Shown: positions 1-9,572, counted from the first letter of the stretch. The stretch: 64,000 nucleotides of DNA from Luteibacter mycovicinus (GCF_000745235.1 NZ_JQNL01000001.1:4396001-4460000), one strand, 5' to 3'. The notes: generated by a model not told the origin, from the letters alone. Numbers and translations are program-made.

Positions 1-109
1 CGCGATCCGGACCCGATCGGTCGCGGGTCAACGGCGCCATGACGATGCGGTTGGCGAGTTCGATGTCGCCAGCACGGAAGGGCTGGAAAAGCACGTTCTG
101 GTCGGTCAT
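1..109 (-). CDS. Old Yellow Enzyme-family alkene reductase (5' fragment)
   Basis: Only the first 36 codons lie in the window; the gene runs off the left edge. The N-terminus (MTDQNVLFQPFRAGDIELAN followed by RIVMAPLTR) is the characteristic first beta strand of NemA/XenA-type flavin enoate reductases, in which the MAPLTR stretch contributes to FMN binding. Such enzymes reduce activated C=C bonds and nitro compounds with NADPH. The ATG at 109 is preceded by AAGGAG (115-120) at good spacing, so the start is well supported. It is divergent from the symporter gene at 235, and the roughly 125 bp between them must hold both promoters. Confidence 0.8.
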   Translation of the reverse strand, partial: MTDQNVLFQPFRAGDIELANRIVMAPLTRDRSGPDR

Positions 110-234
110 GTATGCTCCTTCGAGGTATATCAACCCCTCAGCGTTCGCGAGAGGAAACACAGCGTTCGGGATTGGCCGTCCAGACGGCTACACCGCGTTG
201 TATCGTGATTCATTGCCCTTGCCTGGCACGTCTC

Positions 235-1506
235 ATGTCCTTGTTCACATCGTGGTTCCGCGTCCGCTTCTGGAAGCGGGTAGCGGCGGGTTTCGTCCTC
301 GGCGCGCTGGCCGGCTGGCTCATCGGGCCCGACGCGGCGACGTGGTTCGGCCCGCTCGGCACGCTCTATGTCACGTTGATCAAGATGATCGCCGTGCCTC
401 TGGTGTTCTTCGCCGTACTACACAGCGTGTCGAGCCTGCACGGCGTGAAGGATGTCGCTGCATTGGGTGGACGCACGTTCGCGTGGTTCGCCGCGACGGC
501 GAGTCTGGCGGTGTTCGTGGGATTACTCGTTGCGCATGTCCTGCAGCCGGGACTCGGTGTCGAAGGTCTGACGACGCCGACCGGCTGGCATCCGAAGGAC
601 GTGCCCGAGCCAGTGAAGGTGCTGCTCGACATCGTGCCTGCGAACCCGTTCAAGGCCCTGAGCGAAGGGAAAATTCTGCAGGTCATCTTCTTCGCCGGCC
701 TGCTTGGCCTTGCGCTCGTGAAGATCGGCGACAAGTCGGCCCGGTTGCGGGCCCTGGCGGGCGAGGCGAACGACGCGATGATCCAGGTCACGCGCTTCGT
801 TCTCGAGGTGACGCCGATCGGCACCTTCGGTCTTATCGCCGCGCTGGTGGGAAGTTATGGGTTCGAGAAGCTGCTGCCCCTGGCGACCTTCGTCGGCGCG
901 CTGTATCTCGCCTGCGTGCTGCAGATCGTCTTCGTCTACGGTGGCCTGTTGCTGACGCACGGCCTCAATCCGGTGAAATTTTTCCGTGCCGCATTTCCGG
1001 CGATGCAGGTGGCCTTCACCTCGTCGTCGAGCTTCGCCGCCATGCCCATCGCGCTGCGTAGCGTGGTGCGCAACATGGGCGTGAAGGAGGAATACGCCGC
1101 GTTTGCGGTGCCGCTGGGCGCGAGCATCAAGATGGATGGGTGCGGAGCGATCTACCCGGCGATCTCGGCGGTCTTCATCGCGCAGTATTTCCATCTCGAC
1201 CTGCAGCCCGCGCAGTACGTGGTGATCCTGCTGGCCTCGGTGCTGGGTTCATTTGGCACGGCGGGGGTGCCAGGTACGGCGACGGTCATGGTGACGCTGG
1301 TGCTGAGTTCGGCCGGCTTGCCACTGGAGGGTATCGGCTACCTGGTCGCCATCGATCGCATTCTGGACATGATGCGTACGATGACCAACGTGACCGGGCA
1401 GATGGTGGTGCCGGTGCTCGTGGCCCGGGAGCGCGGGGTTCTCGATCTCGAGGTTTATCACCGGGCGTCGAGCGAGTTGATCGTGGAGGGGAAGCCGGTG
1501 GCGTGA
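235..1506 (+). CDS. Dicarboxylate/amino acid:cation symporter (DAACS family)
   Basis: A 423-residue inner-membrane protein with the DAACS (GltP/DctA) fold. Visible signatures are the serine-rich re-entrant hairpin TSSSSFAAMP, the segment GASIKMDGCGAIYP matching the NMDGTA substrate/cation motif, and GVPGTATVM of the second hairpin. It should take up a C4-dicarboxylate or acidic amino acid with Na+ or H+; the exact substrate is not readable, and the KMDGCG variant departs from classical DctA/GltP. An open frame extends upstream to 112, but the ATG at 235 gives a normal N-terminus (MSLFTSWFRVRFWKR) running straight into the first membrane segment. It ends 9 bp before the convergent cytochrome gene. 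Confidence 0.88.
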   Translation: MSLFTSWFRVRFWKRVAAGFVLGALAGWLIGPDAATWFGPLGTLYVTLIKMIAVPLVFFAVLHSVSSLHGVKDVAALGGRTFAWFAATASLAVFVGLLVAHVLQPGLGVEGLTTPTGWHPKDVPEPVKVLLDIVPANPFKALSEGKILQVIFFAGLLGLALVKIGDKSARLRALAGEANDAMIQVTRFVLEVTPIGTFGLIAALVGSYGFEKLLPLATFVGALYLACVLQIVFVYGGLLLTHGLNPVKFFRAAFPAMQVAFTSSSSFAAMPIALRSVVRNMGVKEEYAAFAVPLGASIKMDGCGAIYPAISAVFIAQYFHLDLQPAQYVVILLASVLGSFGTAGVPGTATVMVTLVLSSAGLPLEGIGYLVAIDRILDMMRTMTNVTGQMVVPVLVARERGVLDLEVYHRASSELIVEGKPVA

Positions 1507-1515
1507 CGCCGTCGC

Positions 1516-2319
1516 TCAGGGCGCGGCCTTTCTCCCCGCCATATGCTTCAGATACGCCACCAGATCGTTCAGGTCGGCATCCGAGAGTGCATTGCGGTCG
1601 AACCCCGGCATTTTCGCCTGCGGCCAGTGACGCAGGTCCTGCGGGTTGCGGACGAGTACGCGGAACATGTCGTCGCGCAGGTATTCGGTCGGGCTGTGCG
1701 GGATATTCAGATCCGGCCCGAGTTTCGCGTCGCCCTGGCCGTTGAGCGTGTGGCAGGTGATGCAGTCGCGCTGGAACACCGCGAACCCTCGCATCACCGG
1801 ATCGCTGCTGGCAAGGCCGGGCGCCGGGCGCATCTTCGGGAACCGGGACGCCGGGTCCGCCAGCACGCGGATGGTCGCCACCTGATAGGGCCACTGCTCG
1901 GAGCCGACGTGGCCCGCCTCCGGATGCAGCCAGACCAGGTAGAACGGGCCAGCGCCTGGCTTGTCGGGGCCCAGCTTCGGCCAGGGCGCGTCGGCAGGCT
2001 CGATCGCCAGCCAGGCCTCGGCGCGGGCCTGCAGCGCCAGCGCCGCGGGAATCTCGGCCGCGAAGCCGTCCAGGGCGACGAACTGAAGATGCGCCGCGGG
2101 ATCCACCCCGCCCAGCAGGGCCTTCAGCGGTATGGCCCGATAATGCATGGTCGCGTGGTACGACACGTCGCCAGGCACGTCGATGGCGCGCACGTCGGGC
2201 CGGCCCAGAAGCTGCTCCGTGGTGATCCGCTGAGGCCCCTTGCCCGTATCCAGGGTCAGCGTGGCCGCCTGAGTGAGCGAGGCGGTGAGGAGCAGGGCAA
2301 GACCGATGAAAGCGCGCAC
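1516..2319 (-). CDS. Periplasmic c-type cytochrome with N-terminal accessory domain
   Basis: A 267-residue secreted protein. The GTG at 2319 begins a clear signal peptide (VRAFIGLALLLTASLTQA) and has AAGGA upstream; the frame stays open further upstream but without signal-peptide character. Residues 20-160 resemble the molybdopterin-oxidoreductase-like accessory domain found next to some cytochromes. The C-terminal part carries one haem c site, CITCH near residue 183, and a distal methionine in KMPGF near residue 235, so it is a mono-haem class I cytochrome. It probably shuttles electrons in the periplasm; the partner oxidoreductase is not visible. It is convergent with the symporter gene. 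Confidence 0.8.
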   Translation of the reverse strand: MRAFIGLALLLTASLTQAATLTLDTGKGPQRITTEQLLGRPDVRAIDVPGDVSYHATMHYRAIPLKALLGGVDPAAHLQFVALDGFAAEIPAALALQARAEAWLAIEPADAPWPKLGPDKPGAGPFYLVWLHPEAGHVGSEQWPYQVATIRVLADPASRFPKMRPAPGLASSDPVMRGFAVFQRDCITCHTLNGQGDAKLGPDLNIPHSPTEYLRDDMFRVLVRNPQDLRHWPQAKMPGFDRNALSDADLNDLVAYLKHMAGRKAAP

Positions 2320-2400
2320 GGGGAATCCTTGGCGGTTGTACCCTCGGATTATCCCCTCATCGTCCCCACCTCGGGGGATCGACCCGATCACGGATTCACC

Positions 2401-2784
2401 ATGGCCGACACCACCGTTCCCCGCTTCTTCGAACAGTTCCCGATGCAGAAGGTGGTCGATACCGCCCTCGACGCCGAGCTGGCGACCGACGACAACCGCA
2501 TCGCGATCCTGTTCCTGTGGGGGCGCGATTGTCCCAACTGCGACATCGCCAAGCGACAGATGCTGCTTACGCCCGAAAGCTTCAGCTGGCCGCAGGTGCG
2601 CTGGCTGCACGATAACGTGTATGACGATCCGACGATGGCCACGCGTTTCGGGCTGCATGGCATCCCGGCGTTCTTCCTCTTCCATCGCGGCCGCAAGCTG
2701 GGACGGATTACGTCGTGGCCCGGTACGGAAGCCTTCGTGGACGCGGTCGACAAGCAGATCGGGCTGACCGGGGCGAGCGCATGA
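2401..2784 (+). CDS. Thioredoxin-family protein
   Basis: A 127-residue cytoplasmic thioredoxin-fold protein with the redox pair Cys44-Pro-Asn-Cys47 in [10 protein letters not shown] and the cis-proline region [13 protein letters not shown] differs from the CGPC of classical thioredoxin, so redox potential and partners may differ. The ATG at 2401 is the natural start; the longer upstream frame overlaps the divergent cytochrome gene. Its TGA overlaps the ATG of pncB (ATGA, 2781-2784), implying translational coupling, but no functional link to NAD salvage is established. It is divergent from the cytochrome gene, with 81 bp between starts. Confidence 0.85.
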   Translation: MADTTVPRFFEQFPMQKVVDTALDAELATDDNRIAILFLWGRDCPNCDIAKRQMLLTPESFSWPQVRWLHDNVYDDPTMATRFGLHGIPAFFLFHRGRKLGRITSWPGTEAFVDAVDKQIGLTGASA

Positions 2785-3983
2785 TCATCACCTCGCTGCT
2801 GGACACCGACCTCTACAAGTTCACGATGATGCAGGTGGTGCTGCATCAGTACCCGGCGGCTCAGGTGGAATATCGCTTTCGCTGCCGCACGCCGGGCGTC
2901 GATCTGGTCCCGCTGATCGGTCGTATCCGCGAGGAGCTCGATGGCCTGTGCGCGCTGCGATTCACCGACGCGGAACTGGATTATCTGCGTGGTCTGCGCT
3001 TCATCGAGAGCGACTTCGTCGACTTCCTGGGTCTCTTCCACCTCAACGCCAAGTATGTGTCGATCGCGCCCTCGGCGGAGGCCCATGGCGAGATCGACAT
3101 CGTGATCGAGGGCCCGTGGTTGCACACGATCATGTTCGAGGTGCCGCTGCTGGCGATCGTGAACGAGCTGTACTACCGCGCGACACAGCCGGACATCGAT
3201 CTGACGGAGGGCAGGGCGCGCCTGGAGGCGAAGATCGCGCTGCTGCGCGACACCCCGGGCTTCGAGCGCGTACGCATCGCCGACTACGGCACCCGTCGTC
3301 GGTTCTCGCAGGCATGGCATGACGAGATGCTGGCGACGCTCGCCAGGGGGCTGGGTCCGCAACTGGCGGGTACGAGCAATGTGTGGCTGGCGATGCGGCA
3401 GGGTCTGGTACCCATCGGCAGCATGGCACACGAATACCTGCAGGCGTTTCAGTCGCTGGGACCGCGTCTGCGCGACTCGCAGACCGCCGCGCTCGAGGCG
3501 TGGGCCCGCGAATACCGTGGCGATCTCGGCATCGCGCTATCCGACGTCTACGGACTGGAGGCGTTCCTGCGTGACTTCGACATGTATTTCTGCAAGCTGT
3601 TCGACGGTGCGCGCCACGACTCCGGGGACCCCTTCGTATGGGGCGACCGCGTACTGGCTCATTACGTGGCGAACCGTGTGGACCCGCGGACCAAGACGCT
3701 CGTCTTCAGCGACAGCCTGGACATTCCGCGTGTGATGGACCTCTACCGTCATTTCGACGGTCGCTGTCTGCTGTCGTTCGGCGTCGGCACCAACCTCACG
3801 AACGACGTGGGGCCGGCGCCGATCAACATCGTCATCAAGATGACCCGATGCAACGGTCAGCCCGTGGCGAAGATTTCAGACTCGCCGGGCAAGAACATGA
3901 GCGACGACCTGGAGTACGTCGCTTACCTGCGCAAGGTGTTCGACATGCCGGTTCAGAACGCCGGCAGCACGGCGCCGCCGTAG
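2781..3983 (+). CDS. pncB: Nicotinate phosphoribosyltransferase
   Basis: A 400-residue enzyme of NAD salvage that converts nicotinate, PRPP and ATP to nicotinate mononucleotide. The start [20 protein letters not shown] is diagnostic of PncB, and [13 protein letters not shown] contains the histidine that is phosphorylated during catalysis. [11 protein letters not shown] provides the phosphate-binding loop. Length fits the proteobacterial family. The start overlaps the stop of the thioredoxin gene. The 3' end overlaps the convergent metQ gene by 31 bp (3953-3983), which leaves no room for a dedicated terminator between them. Confidence 0.95.
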   Translation: MIITSLLDTDLYKFTMMQVVLHQYPAAQVEYRFRCRTPGVDLVPLIGRIREELDGLCALRFTDAELDYLRGLRFIESDFVDFLGLFHLNAKYVSIAPSAEAHGEIDIVIEGPWLHTIMFEVPLLAIVNELYYRATQPDIDLTEGRARLEAKIALLRDTPGFERVRIADYGTRRRFSQAWHDEMLATLARGLGPQLAGTSNVWLAMRQGLVPIGSMAHEYLQAFQSLGPRLRDSQTAALEAWAREYRGDLGIALSDVYGLEAFLRDFDMYFCKLFDGARHDSGDPFVWGDRVLAHYVANRVDPRTKTLVFSDSLDIPRVMDLYRHFDGRCLLSFGVGTNLTNDVGPAPINIVIKMTRCNGQPVAKISDSPGKNMSDDLEYVAYLRKVFDMPVQNAGSTAPP

Positions 3984-4762
3984 TTCTTCTCGATGAAGGC
4001 CTTCACCTCGGGCGAGGTGAGGGCCGCGGCGAGCTTCTGCACGCGCGGATCGTCCTTGTTGTCGGCGCGGCTGACCAGGAAGTTCACGTACGGCGAGTTC
4101 TTGTCCTCGATCAGCAGCGCGTCCTTGACCGGGTTGAGCTTGGCGGCCAGCGCGTAGTTGGTGTTGATCAGGGCGAGGTCGACCTGGTCGAGCACGCGCG
4201 GCAGCATGGCCGCCTCCAGCTCGCGGAATTTCAGGTGCTTCGGGTTCTCGACCACGTCTTTCAGCGTGGCGAGGCGATCGTCGGGATTCTTCAGCTTGAC
4301 CAGGCCGTGCCCGGCCAGAAGCAGCAGCGCGCGGCTGTTGTTGCTCGGGTCGTTGGGGATGACGACATCGGCGCCGTCCGGCAGCTGGTCGATCGAGGTG
4401 AACTTCTTCGAGTACGCGCCGAAAGGTTCGATATGCACGCCCACCACCTTGACCAGATTGGTACCGCGCTCTTTATTGAAAGCGTCGAGATACGGCTCGG
4501 TCTGGAAGAAGTTGGCGTCGATCTGCTTCTGCGCGACCTGCATGTTCGGCTGGACGTAATCGGTGAACACCTTGATCTCGATGTTCACACCCTGCCGGGC
4601 CAGCAGAGGCTTGATCTCCTTGAGGATCTCCGCATGCGGCACGGGTGTGGCCGCGATGGTGAGCGTCGCCGAAGGATCCGCCTTGCCGCCGTCCGCGCTG
4701 CCTGAACAGCCCGCGACGAAAACGGCGAGGGCGGCGGTAAGGGGCAGCAGGTACTTCTTCAT
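3953..4762 (-). CDS. metQ: Methionine ABC transporter substrate-binding lipoprotein
   Basis: A 269-residue NlpA/MetQ-family lipoprotein. Starting at the ATG at 4762, the leader [19 protein letters not shown] ends in a lipobox whose Cys would be lipidated. The mature part has the family signature [14 protein letters not shown] and the motif [12 protein letters not shown]. It binds D- or L-methionine (or related compounds) for import through MetN and MetI, encoded just upstream in the order metN-metI-metQ with a 70-bp gap before metQ. No riboswitch or clear MetJ box was recognised upstream. The C-terminal codons overlap pncB on the opposite strand. Confidence 0.93.
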   Translation of the reverse strand: MKKYLLPLTAALAVFVAGCSGSADGGKADPSATLTIAATPVPHAEILKEIKPLLARQGVNIEIKVFTDYVQPNMQVAQKQIDANFFQTEPYLDAFNKERGTNLVKVVGVHIEPFGAYSKKFTSIDQLPDGADVVIPNDPSNNSRALLLLAGHGLVKLKNPDDRLATLKDVVENPKHLKFRELEAAMLPRVLDQVDLALINTNYALAAKLNPVKDALLIEDKNSPYVNFLVSRADNKDDPRVQKLAAALTSPEVKAFIEKNYGGAVLPAF

Positions 4763-4832
4763 GATGGACGTCCGTGGCAGATGGTGCGGTGCGCCAGCAT
4801 AGACGTCCATACCGCCGTATGCAAAGAACGAC

Positions 4833-5507
4833 TCACCGGCGGGTATAGCGAAGCACCAGGCGGTCGCCCAGCGACTGCAGAATCTGCACCAGCACCACGA
4901 GCAGGGCCACCGTGACCAGCATGTAGTCGGGTTTGTAGCCGTTATAGCCGTACTGATAGGCCAGGGCGCCCAGGCCACCCGCGCCCACGATACCGCCCAT
5001 CGCGGTATAGCCGACCAGGGCCACGGCGGTGACCGTCGTCGCGGCGATCAGCCCCGGGCGTGCCTCGGGCAGAAGTACGCGCGTGACGATCTGGATCGTC
5101 GTGGCGCCCATGGCCTGGCTGGCTTCGATAACGCCGCGCTCCACTTCGCGCAGCGCGGTTTCCACGAGACGGGCGAAGAACGGTGCGGCGCCGATCACCA
5201 GCGGCACGATGGCGCCGCGGATGCCGATGCTGACGCCCGTGATCGCCTGAGTCAGCGGGATCAGCAGGATCATCAGAATGATGAAGGGGATCGAGCGCAG
5301 GACATTCACCACCAGCGACAGCGCCGAGTACAGTTTTGGCCGGGCGTGGAGCTGGCCGCGGGCGCTAAGGAACAGCCAGATACCCAGTGGCAGCCCCAGC
5401 ACCAGCGTGAACAGCAGGGAGCCGCCCAGCATCAGCAGGGTGTCGACGCAGGCCTGGCCGATTTCCGGCCAGTCGATGTTGGGAAACAGGGTCTGCATGG
5501 GGCTCAT
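4833..5507 (-). CDS. metI: Methionine ABC transporter permease
   Basis: A 224-residue inner-membrane permease with about five hydrophobic segments. The EAA-loop region ([20 protein letters not shown]) contacts the ATPase, and [17 protein letters not shown] is the conserved MetI C-terminal signature. It forms the transmembrane channel of the MetNIQ importer. Its start overlaps the metN stop (ATGA at 5504-5507), so metN and metI are translationally coupled. An alternative ATG lies three codons in (5498). Confidence 0.93.
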   Translation of the reverse strand: MSPMQTLFPNIDWPEIGQACVDTLLMLGGSLLFTLVLGLPLGIWLFLSARGQLHARPKLYSALSLVVNVLRSIPFIILMILLIPLTQAITGVSIGIRGAIVPLVIGAAPFFARLVETALREVERGVIEASQAMGATTIQIVTRVLLPEARPGLIAATTVTAVALVGYTAMGGIVGAGGLGALAYQYGYNGYKPDYMLVTVALLVVLVQILQSLGDRLVLRYTRR

Positions 5508-6508
5508 CGGGCCACCTCCTCGATGTCGACGCCCGCGGCGCGGATCTGCGCCAGCGCGTCCTCCAGACGTTCGCCGTTCATGGCCAGGGTGAGCTGGCCG
5601 TAAGGTGTGTCCTTGATCCGGTCGACGCGGCCGGAGAGCAGGTTGTATTCGATGCCGGTATCGCGCACCACGCGAGAGAGCAGGGGCGAGTAGGTCGCGT
5701 CGCCACGGAACGAAAGGCGGAACAGGCGCCCGTCGACACCCGGAAATTCCGGGCCACGGCCTTCACGATGGTCGGCTTCCGCGACGAAGCGTCGTGTGGT
5801 GGGATGCTGCGGATGCAGGAAGACATCGGCGACGTCGCCGACTTCTACGACGCGTCCCGCATCGAGCACCGCGACGCGGTCGCACACGCGACGGATCACA
5901 TCCATCTCGTGTGTGATCAGTACGACGGTCAGGTTGAGGCGACGGTTGATATCGGCCAGCAGTTCCAGCACGGATGCCGTGGTCTGCGGGTCGAGCGCGC
6001 TGGTCGCTTCGTCGCAAAGCAGGATCGATGGCTTGCTGGCCAGCGCGCGCGCGATGCCGACGCGCTGCTTCTGGCCACCGGAAAGCTGCGCGGGGAATTT
6101 CCGCGCATGTGCGGTCAGACCCACCAGCGAAAGCAGTTCGTCGACGCGTGCGGCGATCTCGGCGTCGCTCATGCCACCGTGCAGGCGCAGCGGGAACGCG
6201 ACGTTGTCCGCCACCGTCCGCGACGACAGCAGGTTGAAGTGCTGGAAGATCATGCCGATGCCCGCGCGAAGGCGACGCAGGTCGGCACCCTCGGCGTGCG
6301 TGACGTCGCGGTCCTCGATGAAGACCTGGCCGCCGGTGGGCCGTTCGAGCAGGTTGATCAGGCGCAGCATGGTGGATTTGCCTGCGCCGGAATGACCGAT
6401 GATGCCGAACACCTCACCGCGCTCGATGGTGAGATCGACGGGCTCGAGCGCGGGGACGAGCGCTCCCTCGACACGATAGGACTTGGAAGCGGCGGCAAAA
6501 CGGATCAC
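5504..6508 (-). CDS. metN: Methionine ABC transporter ATP-binding protein
   Basis: A 334-residue ABC ATPase. Walker A is GHSGAGKST, the ABC signature is LSGGQKQR, Walker B is ILLCDEAT, and the H-loop is in LITHEM. The last 85 or so residues form the NIL/ACT regulatory domain typical of MetN, which binds methionine and feedback-inhibits transport. It energises MetI/MetQ-dependent methionine uptake. The start used is a GTG at 6508. It is the first gene of a metN-metI-metQ operon and is divergent from the glutathione peroxidase gene, with 109 bp between starts. Confidence 0.94.
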   Translation of the reverse strand: MIRFAAASKSYRVEGALVPALEPVDLTIERGEVFGIIGHSGAGKSTMLRLINLLERPTGGQVFIEDRDVTHAEGADLRRLRAGIGMIFQHFNLLSSRTVADNVAFPLRLHGGMSDAEIAARVDELLSLVGLTAHARKFPAQLSGGQKQRVGIARALASKPSILLCDEATSALDPQTTASVLELLADINRRLNLTVVLITHEMDVIRRVCDRVAVLDAGRVVEVGDVADVFLHPQHPTTRRFVAEADHREGRGPEFPGVDGRLFRLSFRGDATYSPLLSRVVRDTGIEYNLLSGRVDRIKDTPYGQLTLAMNGERLEDALAQIRAAGVDIEEVAR

Positions 6509-6617
6509 GGGGCGTCAGGCTCCAGCCGGAAAGACGTCCATGGTAGCCCAAGCCAGCCCATGGCCGGAGCGGCGGGCGTAGACTTGGCGGGTCCATTCCC
6601 TTTCAAGGAAAGCCCGC

Positions 6618-7100
6618 ATGACCAGCATCTATGATTTTTCGGCCCGCGATATCGACGGCAACGAGCGGTCGCTGGCGGAGTTCAAAGGCAAGGCCTTGCT
6701 GGTCGTCAACGTGGCTTCGAAGTGCGGCTTCACGCCGCAGTACAAGGGCCTGGAGTCCCTGCAGAAGGAATACGCCGCGCGCGGCTTCGAGGTCCTGGGT
6801 TTTCCGTGCGATCAGTTCGGTCATCAGGAGCCCGGCGACGAAGCTGAGATCCGCAACTTCTGCTCGCTGACCTATGACGTCAGCTTTCCGATGTTCGCCA
6901 AGGTCGAAGTCAACGGTGAGCATGCGCATCCGCTGTATCGGTGGCTGAAGGCGGAGAAAAAGGGCTTGCTGGGTACCGAAGGCATCAAGTGGAACTTCAC
7001 CAAGTTTCTGGTGGATCGCGAGGGGCAGGTGGTCGAGCGCTACGCGCCGACCGATACGCCGGAGAAGATCGGGAAGGATCTGCCCAACGTGCTGGGCTGA
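6618..7100 (+). CDS. Glutathione peroxidase family peroxidase
   Basis: A 160-residue Gpx/BtuE-type thiol peroxidase. The catalytic residues are visible as the peroxidatic Cys in ASKCGFTPQY, the Gln in FPCDQFG and the Trp-Asn pair in KWNFTKF. It reduces hydrogen peroxide and lipid hydroperoxides; bacterial members are often fed by thioredoxin rather than glutathione. There is no signal peptide, so it is predicted cytoplasmic. AAGGA precedes the ATG at suitable spacing. The gene is monocistronic and convergent with dacB, with 81 bp between stops and no clear hairpin-plus-T terminator. Confidence 0.9.
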   Translation: MTSIYDFSARDIDGNERSLAEFKGKALLVVNVASKCGFTPQYKGLESLQKEYAARGFEVLGFPCDQFGHQEPGDEAEIRNFCSLTYDVSFPMFAKVEVNGEHAHPLYRWLKAEKKGLLGTEGIKWNFTKFLVDREGQVVERYAPTDTPEKIGKDLPNVLG

Positions 7101-7181
7101 GGCGGCCGGCCGACGGGCATCGCTAGCGGCATTCGCTTTCACCGGTCCGCGGCGCACGGTGCGAGTCAGTTCCCAAGCCGG

Positions 7182-8681
7182 TCAAAGATGACCCTCGGCC
7201 TCCGCCAGCATCACCGCAACCGCATCGACCTCGGACGAGACCGGAGGCACCGTCTCCGCGCTATGCGGCGGTGCCCGGTAGTTGTTGAGCATGATGGCGA
7301 ACGCCAGCCGTTCGCCGCTGCGGGTCGTCACGTAGCCGGCCAGCGTGTTGACAAAGCTCATGCTGCCGGTCTTCGCCCGTACGTTGGCTTCAGCCGCCGT
7401 CCCGCGCATGCGGTTGACCAGCGTGCCGTCGACCCCGGCGACGGGCAGCAGATCGCGCCATGCGGCGGCCTGAGGAGATCTGTCCATGAAGGTCAGGAGT
7501 CGCACCAGCGAAGCGGGCGTGGTCAGGTCGTGTCGGGAGAGACCGGTGCCTTCGTTGAGCGTGGTGGAGGACGGGCCTATGGCTTTGGTGGATAGCCAGT
7601 GGGTGAGTGCTTCGGCGGCGAGGTCTTCTTTGGGGACTGTGGCAAGGTTGTTTCGCCAGCAGGGCTGGCTCCTACCTGAGCCGGGGCCATCGGGCGAGTT
7701 GGCGGGGGAAGTCTGAGCGCTACAGGCTTCCGCGGTTTCCAGCCCGGTGAGCAGGAAGACGCTCTGCAGGTAGAGATTCTGCGAACGTTTCAGGCCTGCG
7801 CGGAGGATGTCGCCGAGGGTCGGCGACGGGACGCTCGCGATGGTTTCGCCCGTGGGTGCGGCGACAGGCCAGTGGACGCTTCGTGCCTCGCCATCGACAC
7901 GGATGCCTTGCCTGATCAGCGCGGCTTGCAGGCGCCGCGCCGCGCTGAGCGCCGTGTCGGGCAGGGACAGGCGGATGCGCTTCGTGGCGCCGCCCTCGGC
8001 GACGCCGCCGAGCACGTGAACCGTCGACGAGCCCGGCGCCCGGTAAAGCTCCAGGCCGTCCCGTGTCTGGGCGGCGACGGTGACGGCCGCGTCGGCGGGT
8101 GCGACGTCCACACCGCTTTGCGAGAGGGCGACCGTCATCGTGTTTTCGTCGACGTCCAGCCCACCCGCCGCCGCGCCGTACGCCGCCTGAAGGTCGGATG
8201 CTTCCCAGCCCGATCCGATCGCGGGCCCCGAGAAAGCGGTGTCGTCGCCGATCACCGCACCATCGACGCGGCGGATCCCGCGTTCGCCGATCCGGGCCGC
8301 CAGTCGCTCGGCCCACTCGTCGCCGGACAGGGTCGGGTCGCCCCGACCGCGCAGGACGAGTGAGCCATGCAGGCGCCCGCGTGCGATCGAGCCTGCGGCG
8401 AGGACATCGGTATGCGTGCGGTAGTCCGGGCCAAGGCGATCCAGAGCGAACGCCGCCGTGTAGAGCTTGGCCGTCGACGCGGGCAGCAGCAGGCGCCCTT
8501 CGTCGTGCGCGTAGACGGTATGCCCGTCCTCCAGCGAGACCACCGCGATGCCCCACGATGCCGCGGCGAAGCGTGGCTGGGCGATATGGGCGTCGATCCG
8601 CTCGGTGAGGCTTTCCGCCGCGATGCAGGGGGCGGCGGCCAGCAGGATGGTCGCGATGCCGTAACGGATCAGCGCAACCAA
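7182..8681 (-). CDS. dacB: D-alanyl-D-alanine carboxypeptidase/endopeptidase (PBP4, peptidase S13)
   Basis: A 499-residue periplasmic penicillin-binding protein of the S13 family, which trims or cleaves peptidoglycan cross-links. Catalytic motifs are Ser69-Thr-Ala-Lys72 (SxxK), Ser-Gln-Asn in LKRSQNLYLQ (SxN) and KTG in RAKTGSMSFV. A hydrophobic leader ending near AAPCIAAES is the signal peptide. The only plausible start is TTG at 8681, which overlaps the 3' end of the upstream hydratase gene by 13 bp. An unusual Pro/Ser/Gly-rich loop (CSAQTSPANSPDGPGSGRSQ) precedes WRNNLATVPKEDLA; part of it is encoded by a REP-like palindrome (7653-7675). Confidence 0.9.
   Translation of the reverse strand: MVALIRYGIATILLAAAPCIAAESLTERIDAHIAQPRFAAASWGIAVVSLEDGHTVYAHDEGRLLLPASTAKLYTAAFALDRLGPDYRTHTDVLAAGSIARGRLHGSLVLRGRGDPTLSGDEWAERLAARIGERGIRRVDGAVIGDDTAFSGPAIGSGWEASDLQAAYGAAAGGLDVDENTMTVALSQSGVDVAPADAAVTVAAQTRDGLELYRAPGSSTVHVLGGVAEGGATKRIRLSLPDTALSAARRLQAALIRQGIRVDGEARSVHWPVAAPTGETIASVPSPTLGDILRAGLKRSQNLYLQSVFLLTGLETAEACSAQTSPANSPDGPGSGRSQPCWRNNLATVPKEDLAAEALTHWLSTKAIGPSSTTLNEGTGLSRHDLTTPASLVRLLTFMDRSPQAAAWRDLLPVAGVDGTLVNRMRGTAAEANVRAKTGSMSFVNTLAGYVTTRSGERLAFAIMLNNYRAPPHSAETVPPVSSEVDAVAVMLAEAEGHL
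7653..7675 (-). repeat. REP-like palindrome inside dacB
   Basis: On the minus strand this reads GTAGGAGC, then the palindrome CAGC-CCT-GCTG, then GCGA. That is the layout of the short GTAGGAGC-type REP sequences common in Pseudomonas and Xanthomonadaceae. Here it is translated as part of a loop in the carboxypeptidase (residues GRSQPCWR). Confidence 0.6.
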
Positions 8682-9454
8682 GACGGAGATGCCTTCTCGA
8701 GGAAGGCGGACAGTCCGTCCTGCCCCTCGGCGGAAACGCGCAGTTTCGCAATGAGTGCCGCGTTGACCGCGTCGGTCTTCTCCATAGCTTCCGGCGACTG
8801 ACCGCCCATGCGCAGGGCGAGGCTCTTCGCCTCACGCTGCGCGGCGGGGCCACCCTTGCTCAGCAAGCCGACAAGCCGGTCCACCGCGCCGTCGAGGTCG
8901 TTGCCCGGGACGACTTCATGCACCAGCCCGTGCGCCAGCGCGGCGGCGCTGTCGAAGATCTCGCCGGTCAGGAACAGACGACGCGACTGGCGCAGGCCGA
9001 TCGCCGCGACGACATACGGCGAGATCACCGCGGGGACGAGTCCGAGCTTCACCTCGGACAGCGCGAAGCGTGCGCCTTCGGCCGCCACGGCGATGTCGCA
9101 GCAGGCGATCAGACCCACGCCGCCGCCGAACGCCGCGCCGTTGATCCGCGCGATGGTCGGCTTCGAAAGAAATTGCAGTCGGCGCATGAGCGTCGCCAGC
9201 CGCAGCGAGTCGGCGAGATTGTCCGCCTCGCTGGCCGTCGCCATGCCGCGCATCCAGTGGAGGTCGGCACCCGCGGAGAAGCTGGCGCCGGCGCCGGTCA
9301 GCACGACGGCACGCACGCTGTCGTCGCGGTCGAGTTCGTCGATCGCGACGGTCAGGTCCGCTATCAGACCGTCGTCGAAGGCGTTATGCACCTCGGGCCG
9401 GATCATGACGAGCCGGGCGGTGCTGCCTTCGCGGGTGAGTTCGACAGCTGACAT
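8669..9454 (-). CDS. Enoyl-CoA hydratase/isomerase family protein, methylglutaconyl-CoA hydratase-like
   Basis: A 261-residue crotonase-fold enzyme. The oxyanion-hole segments are SFSAGADLHWM and INGAAFGGGVGL, and SEVKLGLVPAVISPYV carries the conserved Glu region. The GADLxWM variant is typical of 3-methylglutaconyl-CoA hydratases (LiuC/AtuE type) in leucine or isoprenoid catabolism, but none of the other liu genes is in the window, so the substrate is inferred. The ATG at 9454 (MSAVELTREG) was chosen over an open extension to 9514 because it fits the family start. The 3' end overlaps dacB by 13 bp, suggesting co-transcription. Confidence 0.82.
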   Translation of the reverse strand: MSAVELTREGSTARLVMIRPEVHNAFDDGLIADLTVAIDELDRDDSVRAVVLTGAGASFSAGADLHWMRGMATASEADNLADSLRLATLMRRLQFLSKPTIARINGAAFGGGVGLIACCDIAVAAEGARFALSEVKLGLVPAVISPYVVAAIGLRQSRRLFLTGEIFDSAAALAHGLVHEVVPGNDLDGAVDRLVGLLSKGGPAAQREAKSLALRMGGQSPEAMEKTDAVNAALIAKLRVSAEGQDGLSAFLEKASPSWLR

Positions 9455-9541
9455 GGGCGTTCTCCGGGGACTGAGGCGCAAGATCATAAACGCCTGACTC
9501 CCGATCCTGCGCATTGTGCAGCCTTTGCGCTAAAGGCATAC

Positions 9542-9560
9542 AATGCGAACAGTTCTTATT
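9542..9560 (+). promoter_or_regulatory. Putative Fur box upstream of feoAB
   Basis: AATGCGAAC-A-GTTCTTATT is a 9-1-9 inverted repeat with seven of nine paired positions. It agrees with the Fur consensus AATGAGAATnATTCTCATT at 14 of 18 positions by eye. It overlaps a -10-like TACAAT (9539-9544) and ends 12 bp before the feoA GTG, where bound Fur-Fe2+ would block transcription. Confidence 0.55.
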
Positions 9561-9572
9561 TGAGTAATCCCA

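Noticed and set aside
6509..6617. SAM riboswitch or MetJ boxes before metN
   Set aside because: No recognisable aptamer structure and no repeated AGACGTCT-like boxes were seen in the short divergent region.
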